Assembly (NCBI GenBank): GCA_024275195.1
Contig: JAJRZP010000118.1
Coordinates: 1-52,423 of the forward strand
Length of the DNA stretch: 52,423 nucleotides
Direction of reading: 5' to 3'
DNA from: Chloroflexota bacterium
GTDB taxonomy: Bacteria; Chloroflexota; Dehalococcoidia; Lucifugimonadales; Lucifugimonadaceae
The translations under genes and the position numbers were made by a program. Positions 15,996 to 23,412 of the stretch are shown here, in pieces (positions within the stretch are counted from its first letter, which is position 1; every line of letters begins with the position of its first letter). The notes under the pieces are model-generated. The model was not told where the DNA came from. It saw only the letters and a program-made list of their open reading frames with translations, and did no database searches.

Positions 15996-16919
15996 TTGGC
16001 TGCCGAAGACGCTCGAATGAAAGCCGGTCTGAAGACCGCCGAGGACGAGCTTAACCTCATCAAGAATCAGGTCCAGCAGACACTGCTCGATATCCGCGAG
16101 CATATTCTGGACGCGACCAATCCGTTCAGTGCCATTGACGATGCTCTGACCGATGAGGATGAGATCGAATTTGGTGACGACTTCATGGGTGGTGGTGGAG
16201 CCGCAGGTGCTGACGGTGCCGATGGCGAGGACGGTGACGGCGAGGGTACCGACGGTGAAGACTCTGATGAAACAGATGAGCTTGCGGACGGTGAAGACGG
16301 TGAGGAATCGGATGACGAACTCCTCGACGAACCGGACTCGAAAATCGTTGAAGACCTTCCTGACGACGGCTATATGGATGACGAAATAATCGACGATGGC
16401 ATGGGCAGTGGCATTTCTTCTGACAGGGGTGGCGACGAACAGGTCTTCGAGGAAGAAGAGGTCGTCCCATATGATGATGAAGACTTCGAGCTAGATGAAG
16501 AGCCTTCAGAAGAAGAACTGGAATTGGACGAGCCCGCGGAACTATCTACCGATGGATCGGCGATCGGTGCCGACGGAACGGCTCCAACTCTGGTCGCAGA
16601 CTTCGATGTACTTACGATGGCAGGCTTGGTCCGCTGGGTTGCGGTGACAACTGAGCGACTTGGCCCAAACAGGACAGAGATTCTTTTAGATGCCTTCGAG
16701 GCCGCCGGTCGAATAGCGCCATCCACACGTGCTGTTCTCCATCACCTGATGGCTCTGACCGAAGAAGACCCTTCTGAAGTTGTGCCCGTTCGAGAAATCG
16801 TCTCAGCCATGGTTCGAATGGAAGGCGTTCTGGATACCAACACCGGCTCCGATAGCAGTCGGCTGCTCAGCATGTTGATGGATGTCGACGACGATCCAAT
16901 GGATCGTCTGTTCGGATAA
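15996..16919 (+). CDS. ArlC-ArlD/E-like fusion, archaellum cytoplasmic accessory protein
   Basis: A 307-residue, extremely acidic protein. Residues 10-45 form a coil ending ILDATNPF, matching the Asn-Pro-Phe end of archaeal ArlC. Residues 50-195 are a low-complexity Asp/Glu/Gly linker. Residues about 200-255 (LTMAGLVRWVAVTTERLG ... ILLDAFEAAGRIAPSTR) fit the ArlD/E domain, whose archaeal members read as an L-x-E-W helix, then a second helix with LLDYYE..GWI. In haloarchaea ArlC and ArlE are likewise fused, and these proteins link the motor to chemotaxis. The start is TTG at 15996, 2 bp after the previous stop, or ATG at 16017. A C-terminal helical region of about 50 residues is extra. Confidence 0.75.
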   Translation: MAAEDARMKAGLKTAEDELNLIKNQVQQTLLDIREHILDATNPFSAIDDALTDEDEIEFGDDFMGGGGAAGADGADGEDGDGEGTDGEDSDETDELADGEDGEESDDELLDEPDSKIVEDLPDDGYMDDEIIDDGMGSGISSDRGGDEQVFEEEEVVPYDDEDFELDEEPSEEELELDEPAELSTDGSAIGADGTAPTLVADFDVLTMAGLVRWVAVTTERLGPNRTEILLDAFEAAGRIAPSTRAVLHHLMALTEEDPSEVVPVREIVSAMVRMEGVLDTNTGSDSSRLLSMLMDVDDDPMDRLFG

Positions 16920-16928
16920 GCATTCGAG

Positions 16929-16975
16929 GTTAATTGGGACGGGGCGATCATCGTGATCGCCCCGTCCCAATTAAC
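16929..16975 (+). terminator. 22-bp perfect hairpin
   Basis: A stem of 22 bp without mismatch, G plus TTAATTGGGACGGGGCGATCA against its complement at 16954-16975, loop TCG. It is the most stable hairpin seen in the window. There is no T run after it, so it may act as a strong pause, a processing site or an mRNA end stabiliser between the accessory gene and the ArlG-H-I-J genes. 16976-17168 holds no ORF. Confidence 0.6.
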
Positions 16976-17189
16976 GGCCTGTCAACAATGACATTTAGCA
17001 CTCATTCGCGAACCCTCCACACCCAGCCCACAACTTATTCGTGCGTGAATATTCGAGTGGCAATGCATCATAGACTCCAGATGAATCTGTGTTGGTAATT
17101 ACCGCGCAGGCAATCCCGGAGTCCGCACCGGGCAATCATCCCGCTAATAAATTCATGGAGAGTTCGTCATCGACAAAGCAATCACAACC

Positions 17190-17702
17190 ATGCTCCTCAC
17201 CATCGCCGGTGTTATAGCAGCAGTTGCAGTGATGAACGCCGTGTACCCGGCAGTGACCCGTAGCTCGAGCGCAGTAGCCTCTGCGGCAGGCACGGTCGAC
17301 GAACGAATAAGAACGAACATCTCGGTAGTTCAGTCGGTCGGAGAACTAAACTCTTCAAGCAGTTGGGTCGACACGAACTCAAATTCTCTATTCGATTTCT
17401 TCATCTGGAGCAAGAACGTCGGTGATATCCGAGTTCTGGCCGTTGATGAAGTCGATATCTTCTTTGGCCAGCCCGGCGGTATTGAGCGGATCCCACACGA
17501 AGACGACGCCGGTGGTACCTATCCACAGTGGTCTTACACATTCGAAGGCGGCGCAACCGAATGGGGTCTCGCAGCCACTGTTCGGTTCGACATCAAGTTC
17601 GACGACGGTTGCCCCGGAACCTGCACTAAACCGACTGGAACTTACTTCATCCGGGTGATCACACCAAACGGTGTCGCCGCGGAAAGCTATTTCTCGATGT
17701 AG
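17190..17702 (+). CDS. arlG: ArlG-like archaellum stator protein
   Basis: A membrane-anchored protein with one N-terminal hydrophobic helix (MLLTIAGVIAAVAVMNAVYPAV) and a beta-sandwich domain. The pattern DERIRTNISVVQSVGEL ... FDFFIWSKNVGDIRVLAVDEVDIFFG matches ArlG, where the segment after the helix reads R-T-x-I and is followed by a strand ending KN-x-G. ArlG with ArlF anchors the motor to the cell envelope. The ATG at 17190 has no ribosome-binding site. An in-frame ATC at 17169, 6 bp after GGAGAG, would add IDKAITT, a better match to the charged N-terminus expected; a non-standard start or a lost ATG is possible. Two Cys in DDGCPGTC could form a disulfide. Confidence 0.75.
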   Translation: MLLTIAGVIAAVAVMNAVYPAVTRSSSAVASAAGTVDERIRTNISVVQSVGELNSSSSWVDTNSNSLFDFFIWSKNVGDIRVLAVDEVDIFFGQPGGIERIPHEDDAGGTYPQWSYTFEGGATEWGLAATVRFDIKFDDGCPGTCTKPTGTYFIRVITPNGVAAESYFSM

Positions 17703-17750
17703 TTGGGATTCCCAGCAATATTCCTGAAACCAAATTCCTAGAAATTCACC

Positions 17751-18284
17751 ATGGGTACCGCAGTAGTCTCACTTTTCGCCTTCTTCCTGGTCATTGGTAC
17801 AACAATGACCGCGGTGAACACTGTCTTGAAAACCAGCTCGAACAATGCGGAGGCGCAGGCTTCAAGCAACAATCTGCTGATCGCCGATCTCGAAACCTCT
17901 GTAGCCCTCATATCGGCCAGTGCAACGACTGCCGGTGGTGTAACACAGGTTGATGTAGTGCTAACCAACGACGGAACCCGCACTCTCGCTTCATTTGGCA
18001 CGTGGGATGTCACGGTTCGCTACGACCAGGTGGGTGCTTCGAGCGAAGCTGTCCTGCTTACTCCTTACGCAGCCTCCACAGCAGACAACTCATGGACCGA
18101 TCTGTCGTTCTGGCTCGACTATGACAACTCGACAGCCGAACTTATCGAACCTGGACGCATCAACCAGCAAGAAGAAATGGTGATGCGAATTCAGTTGAAC
18201 CCTGAAGTTCAGGCATCAACTTCAGGTGAAGTGACGATTACTACCCCCACCGGACAGACCGGAACTATCTATTTCAATGGCTAA
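17751..18284 (+). CDS. arlF: ArlF-like archaellum stator protein, copy 1
   Basis: A 177-residue protein with an N-terminal membrane helix (AVVSLFAFFLVIGTTMTAV) and an external immunoglobulin-like beta domain. The strand pair VTQVDVVLTNDGTRTLASFGTWDVTVRYD corresponds to the ArlF motif in which a strand ends TVxNTG and the next begins with xxxDVxVDG. In archaea ArlF binds the S-layer or envelope and holds the rotating motor. In a Chloroflexota cell, which may lack an S-layer, the partner is unknown. It sits 48 bp after the ArlG-like gene and 50 bp before a second ArlF-like gene. The ATG at 17751 has only a weak upstream purine run. Confidence 0.75.
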   Translation: MGTAVVSLFAFFLVIGTTMTAVNTVLKTSSNNAEAQASSNNLLIADLETSVALISASATTAGGVTQVDVVLTNDGTRTLASFGTWDVTVRYDQVGASSEAVLLTPYAASTADNSWTDLSFWLDYDNSTAELIEPGRINQQEEMVMRIQLNPEVQASTSGEVTITTPTGQTGTIYFNG

Positions 18285-18334
18285 CCCATGCACACGGTAA
18301 TCAAACGTACTTGCTGTCTGAATAGCGGTGAATC

Positions 18335-18865
18335 ATGTCCAGTCTGATAGTGGCGCTGTTCGCCGTGATGATCATCCTTGCGGCAATGGCAGGTTACGCA
18401 ACGAGCTCGGTTCAGTCTCAAGACAGGATCAACAACAGCGTGAAGGTCACCCGAGACAAAGCAGGTGAGATTTCTCGCACAAGTGTTGCATCTCTCGGCG
18501 CAACGGTAACGACAAATTCAAGGTTGGATTTCACCGTCCAAAACAACGGTCAATCCGACTTCAGGCGGGTGAGCGATTGGGACGTTGTTGTGTGGTACCA
18601 CGGAGCAACTGGAGCCGGTCTTGAAATCGATCGTCTCACATATACGACCTCAGCGACTCCTTCTGCAGGGGAGTGGACACTCAGAGGGATTTATGAGGAT
18701 GCCGGTACATCAGACCCGGAGGTTTACCAGCCCGGAATAGTCAATCCTAGTGAAGAATTCATTATCAGGGCGGAACTGGGACCGGCGGTGGCCACCAGTT
18801 CGAGCAATACGGTGACGCTCGCAGTTGAGCAGGGAATAGCGATCACCGCGGTATTTACGAACTAA
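18335..18865 (+). CDS. arlF: ArlF-like archaellum stator protein, copy 2
   Basis: A 176-residue protein built like its neighbour: N-terminal helix (LIVALFAVMIILAAMAGYAT), then the strand pair LDFTVQNNGQSDFRRVSDWDVVVWYHG, a loop with aromatic residues, and a terminal beta repeat. Shared layout (xWTD/EWTL ... PG-I-N-P/Q-x-EE) with copy 1 suggests an old tandem duplication. Archaeal loci normally have one ArlF and one ArlG, so three stator-like genes is a variation. The ATG at 18335 is close to GGTGAATC, a modest ribosome-binding site. Spacing to ArlH is 53 bp, and the genes from ArlG to ArlJ form one operon. Confidence 0.75.
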   Translation: MSSLIVALFAVMIILAAMAGYATSSVQSQDRINNSVKVTRDKAGEISRTSVASLGATVTTNSRLDFTVQNNGQSDFRRVSDWDVVVWYHGATGAGLEIDRLTYTTSATPSAGEWTLRGIYEDAGTSDPEVYQPGIVNPSEEFIIRAELGPAVATSSSNTVTLAVEQGIAITAVFTN

Positions 18866-18918
18866 CCAAGCTAGACGGTAGAGCCTAACCACTCTCCGAG
18901 TAAGACACAGCCAAAACC

Positions 18919-19626
18919 ATGGCAAACGAAGAAGGCCTCGCAAGCGTATCCACCGGTCAACCCGATCTGGATAAGAAAATGGGTGGAGGAATTCCGCTCG
19001 GCTCACTGACGCTGCTCGAAGGACAGTCAGACTCTGGAAAATCTGTGGTTTCTCAGCAACTCATCTGGGGTTCGCTGCAGTCTGGTCTTACCGTGACTTT
19101 GTTCACGACAGAAAACACCACCAAAAGCTTTCTGCGACAGATGAGCAGTTTAAACCTTGAGGTGATGGAGTTTCTGCTTCTGGGCCGGTTGAAGATCTAT
19201 CCGATCTCGGCCGGTAAACGAAAGCTCAGCGCCAAGCAAGTATTCGACACGATGGTTCGGAACATCACGCACGGCCCGCGTGTCGATCTGATCGTTGTCG
19301 ACTCCCTGACGACGTTCGTAACCCGTGGCTCCTGGGAGGATACAGCGTCTTACTTCGAGGAGTGCCAGATACTTGTCGGTGAAGCTCGAACAATAATCAA
19401 TGTGGCGTCGACCTACGCGTTCGATGACACCACCCTTGCGCGGCTGAGATCGATGTGTGATGCCCACCTGACTCTCCGTACTGAGGAAGTTGGAGATCAA
19501 CTCGTGAAAATTCTCGAGGTGGCGAAAATTCGCGGAGCTTCTAAGAACACAGGAAACATCGTCACTTTCGACATTGAGCCGGATCTCGGCATGAAAATCA
19601 TCCCGATCTCCAAGGCATCGGCATAG
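18919..19626 (+). CDS. arlH: ArlH, archaellum motor regulatory ATPase (KaiC/RecA-like)
   Basis: A 235-residue RecA-fold protein. The N-terminus has STGQPDLDKKMGGGIPLGSLTLLEG, the KaiC/ArlH opening in which a Gly-Gly-Gly-Ile-Pro turn precedes the P loop. Walker A is GQSDSGKS (residues 35-42) and Walker B is DLIVVDSLT (about 123-131). In archaea ArlH hexamers bind ATP and dock on ArlI to control assembly and rotation. The last residues (GMKIIPISKAS) match the family end. ArlI starts 9 bp after its stop. The motif set is complete, so it should bind nucleotide; catalytic Glu after strand 3 (FTTENTT) is also present. Confidence 0.93.
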   Translation: MANEEGLASVSTGQPDLDKKMGGGIPLGSLTLLEGQSDSGKSVVSQQLIWGSLQSGLTVTLFTTENTTKSFLRQMSSLNLEVMEFLLLGRLKIYPISAGKRKLSAKQVFDTMVRNITHGPRVDLIVVDSLTTFVTRGSWEDTASYFEECQILVGEARTIINVASTYAFDDTTLARLRSMCDAHLTLRTEEVGDQLVKILEVAKIRGASKNTGNIVTFDIEPDLGMKIIPISKASA

Positions 19627-19634
19627 GCATCTAG

Positions 19635-21575
19635 TTGGCAGTATTCGAACTCCCATTCAACGTCGTCGATGTAAGCGAACACGTATGTGACCGAGAGACG
19701 TGTGAGCTTGTTCAGCAACTCCCCACCGCGCTGAAGGAGGCTGCACTCTCGTACTCGTTTCTGCTTCGGTATCTTCACACGCTGCCAATTGCTGAAATAG
19801 GTATTCCCGTATACCACGAGGAGCTTGAGAAGAGCGACGGCGACGAAGAAACCCCAAACTTCATCTACAAGTCGAATACTGGCGAAATCTTCTTCCATGT
19901 ATTCCCAGATCCAGAGGGAATCCGGGACTGGTTAATCGCCATCGAGCCTTCTGTTGAGCATCCGAAGTTCCCGATGATCATGGCAGATATCGAAGAAGGC
20001 CTGATCGAATACACCAACGAGTTGGAATCAACGGAAGGCGACCAGCAACTCGCCGCAATGTTGCGTTGGACGCTCTCTCACATATTCAAGCAGCCAGTCG
20101 AAATGGACCTTGATGAAATCCTCGCCTTGCCTAAGGGGTTTCTCGGTGAAGAGATCGAAGAAGAAGAAGAAGGCCTAGCGTTATCGGGGGCAGAAGGTGA
20201 TTCTGCAACTTCGGACGAACAAAACGGTTCAACCGCGGTAGCAGTAGTGGAGAAGGTCGAGAAGACAGAGGCTAAACCCGCCAAAACGGGAGGAAAATCT
20301 GGCCTGTTCGCTCCGATCACCAAGCTATTTGGTGTTTCAAAAATCAATCTCGATATTGCCAAGAAGTACGGCTTGGATGAGGACGCCATCGAGGGGATCA
20401 AATACTCGATGGTTCGTGAAAAGGTGGGAATGGGAGTTCTTCAGCCGCTAATCAACGATCATCACATTGAAGATATCTCCTGCTCTGGCGTAGGTCAGAT
20501 ATTCGTTGAGCACAAAGTGTTCAAGTCGATGAAGTGCTCTTTCGGCTACCAGACGCACGCAGAACTCGACGAGCATGTTCTCCGCATGTCAGAGCGGATC
20601 AAGAAGCCTGTAACGTTCCGTCAGCCTGTTGTGGACGCATCTCTGCCCGATGGCTCACGTATCAACATCGTCTATGGCCAAGACGTATCTCTCCGCGGCA
20701 CGAACTACACGATCCGTAAATTCTCCGAAGAGGCCATCAGCATCATCCAGCTCTGTAAGTGGAAGTCGCTGAGTTGGGAGATGGCTGCATATCTCTCGAT
20801 CACCATCGAAGACGGCATGAACATGTTCGTGTCTGGTGAAACAGCATCAGGTAAGACAACGCTGATGAACGCCCTCTGCACGTTTATTGAACCTAACGCC
20901 AAAATCGTGTCCATCGAGGACACGGCTGAAGTAAACGTACCGCACAAAAACTGGATCAAAGAGGTAACCCGGAAGCCCAAACCCGGAGAAACCGACTCCG
21001 GAGTGGGAATGTTCGACCTACTTCGTGCTGCACTGCGTCAACGCCCAGAATTCATCATCATTGGTGAGATTCGTGGTGAGGAAGGGCTGATCGCGTTCCA
21101 GGCGATGCAGACCGGTCACCCGGTTATGGCAACCTTCCACGCGGCCTCCGTGCAAAAACTTATCCAGCGTCTCGTTGGTGACCCGATTCTTGTTCCGAAG
21201 AACTATGTCGACAACCTAAACATCGCGGTGATCCAAGTAGCCGTACGGCTGCCCGATGGCAAAATGGGGCGGCGCGCGATTGCAATCAACGAGATCGTGA
21301 ACTACGACTCTGCTGCCGATGCGTTCTCGTTCGTTGAAGTGTTCCAGTGGGACCCTGTAACCGACACATTTGAATTTACTGGCTTCAACAACAGCTACTT
21401 GCTCGAACAGATTATTGCCCCAGCCCGGGGATACCCGCCTGCCCGCAGACGCCAGATCTACTCACTTGTAAAACGGCGTGCCCGAATTCTCGAGAAACTG
21501 GCTGCGTCTGGCCTGGAGGAATATCAGGAGGTCTATCAGACGATCGCCAAGGCCATTAAGGACGGAGTGTTTTAA
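19635..21575 (+). CDS. arlI: ArlI, archaellum assembly and rotation ATPase
   Basis: A 646-residue secretion-superfamily ATPase that powers filament assembly and rotation. The N-terminal half carries an insert of low-complexity Glu/Ser/Ala/Lys (about residues 175-225) between the ArlI-specific N-domain and the core. The core has NTD2, then the P loop VSGETASGKTT (about 398-408), the Asp box around SIEDTAEVNVPH, Walker B EFIIIGEIRGEE (about 470-480) and the His box TGHPVMATFHAAS. VEHKVFKSM and HVLRMSERIKKPVTFRQP are typical of ArlI/TadA enzymes. The start is TTG at 19635. It lies between ArlH and ArlJ with 9- and 3-bp gaps. At about 100 residues longer than typical archaeal ArlI, the insert explains most of the extra size. 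Confidence 0.95.
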   Translation: MAVFELPFNVVDVSEHVCDRETCELVQQLPTALKEAALSYSFLLRYLHTLPIAEIGIPVYHEELEKSDGDEETPNFIYKSNTGEIFFHVFPDPEGIRDWLIAIEPSVEHPKFPMIMADIEEGLIEYTNELESTEGDQQLAAMLRWTLSHIFKQPVEMDLDEILALPKGFLGEEIEEEEEGLALSGAEGDSATSDEQNGSTAVAVVEKVEKTEAKPAKTGGKSGLFAPITKLFGVSKINLDIAKKYGLDEDAIEGIKYSMVREKVGMGVLQPLINDHHIEDISCSGVGQIFVEHKVFKSMKCSFGYQTHAELDEHVLRMSERIKKPVTFRQPVVDASLPDGSRINIVYGQDVSLRGTNYTIRKFSEEAISIIQLCKWKSLSWEMAAYLSITIEDGMNMFVSGETASGKTTLMNALCTFIEPNAKIVSIEDTAEVNVPHKNWIKEVTRKPKPGETDSGVGMFDLLRAALRQRPEFIIIGEIRGEEGLIAFQAMQTGHPVMATFHAASVQKLIQRLVGDPILVPKNYVDNLNIAVIQVAVRLPDGKMGRRAIAINEIVNYDSAADAFSFVEVFQWDPVTDTFEFTGFNNSYLLEQIIAPARGYPPARRRQIYSLVKRRARILEKLAASGLEEYQEVYQTIAKAIKDGVF

Positions 21576-21578
21576 GCC

Positions 21579-23153
21579 ATGGCACAGGGCATTCTCTCTC
21601 GTCTGGGTTTTAGCGACAAATCAAAGCAAGCTGCTGAAGACAATGCTCTCAGTGCAATTGAATCGCGCCCGAACGTCGATAAAAAACAGCTTGCATTCGA
21701 TCTTTTTACGCATATTTCATACATGGCGTCAATGGCTACTGCCAAGGCGTCGCGTGATGTCATGTTCCGGTACGCGGCGACGTTGAATCTTTCGTCTACT
21801 TCGTACTTTATGGACATAAACACGCTCGTGAACAGGCTGAAGTACGACTATTCAGAAGCATGTCGCGCAGTTGCCGATCGCACCAAGGAACACGACGTAT
21901 CGTCGTTGCTGCTTCGAATGTCGGGGTCTCTCGCATCCGGTGAAGATGAAGAGGAGTTTCTCACCCGTGAAGCTGCCGTGATGGCTGAGCTTTACCGGGC
22001 AACGTATGAAACCAATATCGAATCTCTACGGAAGTGGACCGACGCTTATTCAGCCATGATCGTATCGGCTGGTCTTATCGTAGTTGTTTCCATCATCTCG
22101 ATGATGATCTGGAGCCTCGGCCCGGGCATGATTCTGATGACCGGTACAGTCACCATGACTGTTGCGATCATTGGTAGTTGGACTATCTACATCGCCGCGC
22201 CCAAAGAGAACTATACGAGAACGGCCGGCCTGACCGCCACGAACCAGATAATTGCTCTAAAGCTCTTCAAGTATCTGGTTCCTGCCGGGTTTATTCTGGG
22301 CGCACTGGTAACTGTGCTAACAGGTGGGCAGTTGGGGATTGGGATGATCATTTTCGGCGTAAGTCTTCTGCCATCTGGTGTCATCATGAATCGGGATTCA
22401 AGCCGACTATTGAAACTCGATGCAGACGTCGCAACCGCAACCCGTATGCTCGGTGGTATTACCGATGCAATCGGCACTACGGTCAGTGACGCGTTGGGCA
22501 AAGTCGATAGACGTTCGCTTGGATCTCTCGAACAGTACTTCAGGCGTCTGGAAGTAAGAGTGCGATCAGGTATCACCCCTGACCGCTGTTGGGATCATCT
22601 GATCAAAGAATCTGGCTCCGAACTTATGGAGCGAACAATAAACATTTTCTGGGACGCTCTCACGATCGGTGGTAACCCGCTCGTCACCGGAAAAACTGCT
22701 GCGTTTTTCTCGGCAGAGATCTCACTATTGAGAGAAAAGCGTGCCCTCGTGGCTCAAACGTTCGGATACCTGACGGTTCCACTGCACGCCGCAATGGTTG
22801 GGCTGTTGATCTTCATCGTGAATGTCATGCAATTGTTTGCCGATACCATGTTGTCCGATACCGACTCGGTTGATCCGGGTGCCTCTGGAGCCTCGATTCC
22901 CGATATCGCGGGGTCGAGCGGGTTCAACACGTTCGCGAATGTGAACTTCGAGTTCCTGAACATAATTATCACTATGGTAGTGGTGGTTTTTACTATCGCG
23001 AATGCAGTGGCTCCATGGGCTGCAAGTGGGGGGCACCGCATGCGTGCCGGATACCAGATTGGTGTGATGATGATTGTATCGGGCGTTGCGATGACGGCTA
23101 TTCCTCCGATCTCGAGGATGATCTTCGTCACAATTTCTGCACCGGCATCCTGA
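21579..23153 (+). CDS. arlJ: ArlJ, archaellum polytopic membrane platform protein
   Basis: A 524-residue membrane protein of the T2SF/ArlJ family. Hydrophobic segments are seen at about 165-190 (MIVSAGLIVVVSIISMMIW), 190-210, 225-270, and three in the last 130 residues (MVGLLIFIVNVMQL, IIITMVVVVFTIANAVAPWA, IGVMMIVSGVAMTAIPPI). Two soluble helical domains separate them, with KTAAFFSAEISLLREKRA typical of the platform. It is the membrane scaffold on which ArlI turns. The start ATG at 21579 is 3 bp after the ArlI stop (TAAGCC), so they are probably translationally linked. Length and layout are normal for ArlJ. Confidence 0.93.
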   Translation: MAQGILSRLGFSDKSKQAAEDNALSAIESRPNVDKKQLAFDLFTHISYMASMATAKASRDVMFRYAATLNLSSTSYFMDINTLVNRLKYDYSEACRAVADRTKEHDVSSLLLRMSGSLASGEDEEEFLTREAAVMAELYRATYETNIESLRKWTDAYSAMIVSAGLIVVVSIISMMIWSLGPGMILMTGTVTMTVAIIGSWTIYIAAPKENYTRTAGLTATNQIIALKLFKYLVPAGFILGALVTVLTGGQLGIGMIIFGVSLLPSGVIMNRDSSRLLKLDADVATATRMLGGITDAIGTTVSDALGKVDRRSLGSLEQYFRRLEVRVRSGITPDRCWDHLIKESGSELMERTINIFWDALTIGGNPLVTGKTAAFFSAEISLLREKRALVAQTFGYLTVPLHAAMVGLLIFIVNVMQLFADTMLSDTDSVDPGASGASIPDIAGSSGFNTFANVNFEFLNIIITMVVVVFTIANAVAPWAASGGHRMRAGYQIGVMMIVSGVAMTAIPPISRMIFVTISAPAS

Positions 23154-23199
23154 TCGATTGACAACAGACCGGTCGGGCAGGCGAGAAAGGTAGTTCGCC

Positions 23200-23412
23200 A
23201 TGGTTCCCCCGGGCGTTGAGCCAGCAACTGAAAAGAAAGACGATGCCGCAATTGGCGGTGACGATCTTCTGGACGATATTTTTGCTGAAGATGACGGCGA
23301 GGACTCCGAGAGACTCGCTGCGTTTGCCGACCTTGAACAGTTGACCATGATCGAAGTTGCGGCCGAGACAGAAGCTGTGCTCGAAGAGCTCAAGATAAGG
23401 CAAGGCGGTTGA
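23200..23412 (+). CDS. Small acidic protein of unknown function coupled to the hybrid kinase
   Basis: A 70-residue, highly acidic protein (GGDDLLDDIFAEDDGEDSERLAAF) ending in a predicted helix, LTMIEVAAETEAVLEELK. I recognise no family. Its TGA overlaps the ATG of the following histidine kinase (TGATG at 23410-23414), a clear sign of translational coupling. It follows ArlJ by 46 bp with GAGAAAGG about 12 bp before its ATG. The acidic disordered part resembles in style the linker of the ArlC-ArlD/E-like protein. A role joining the sensor kinase to the archaellum is conceivable but not shown. Confidence 0.65.
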   Translation: MVPPGVEPATEKKDDAAIGGDDLLDDIFAEDDGEDSERLAAFADLEQLTMIEVAAETEAVLEELKIRQGG

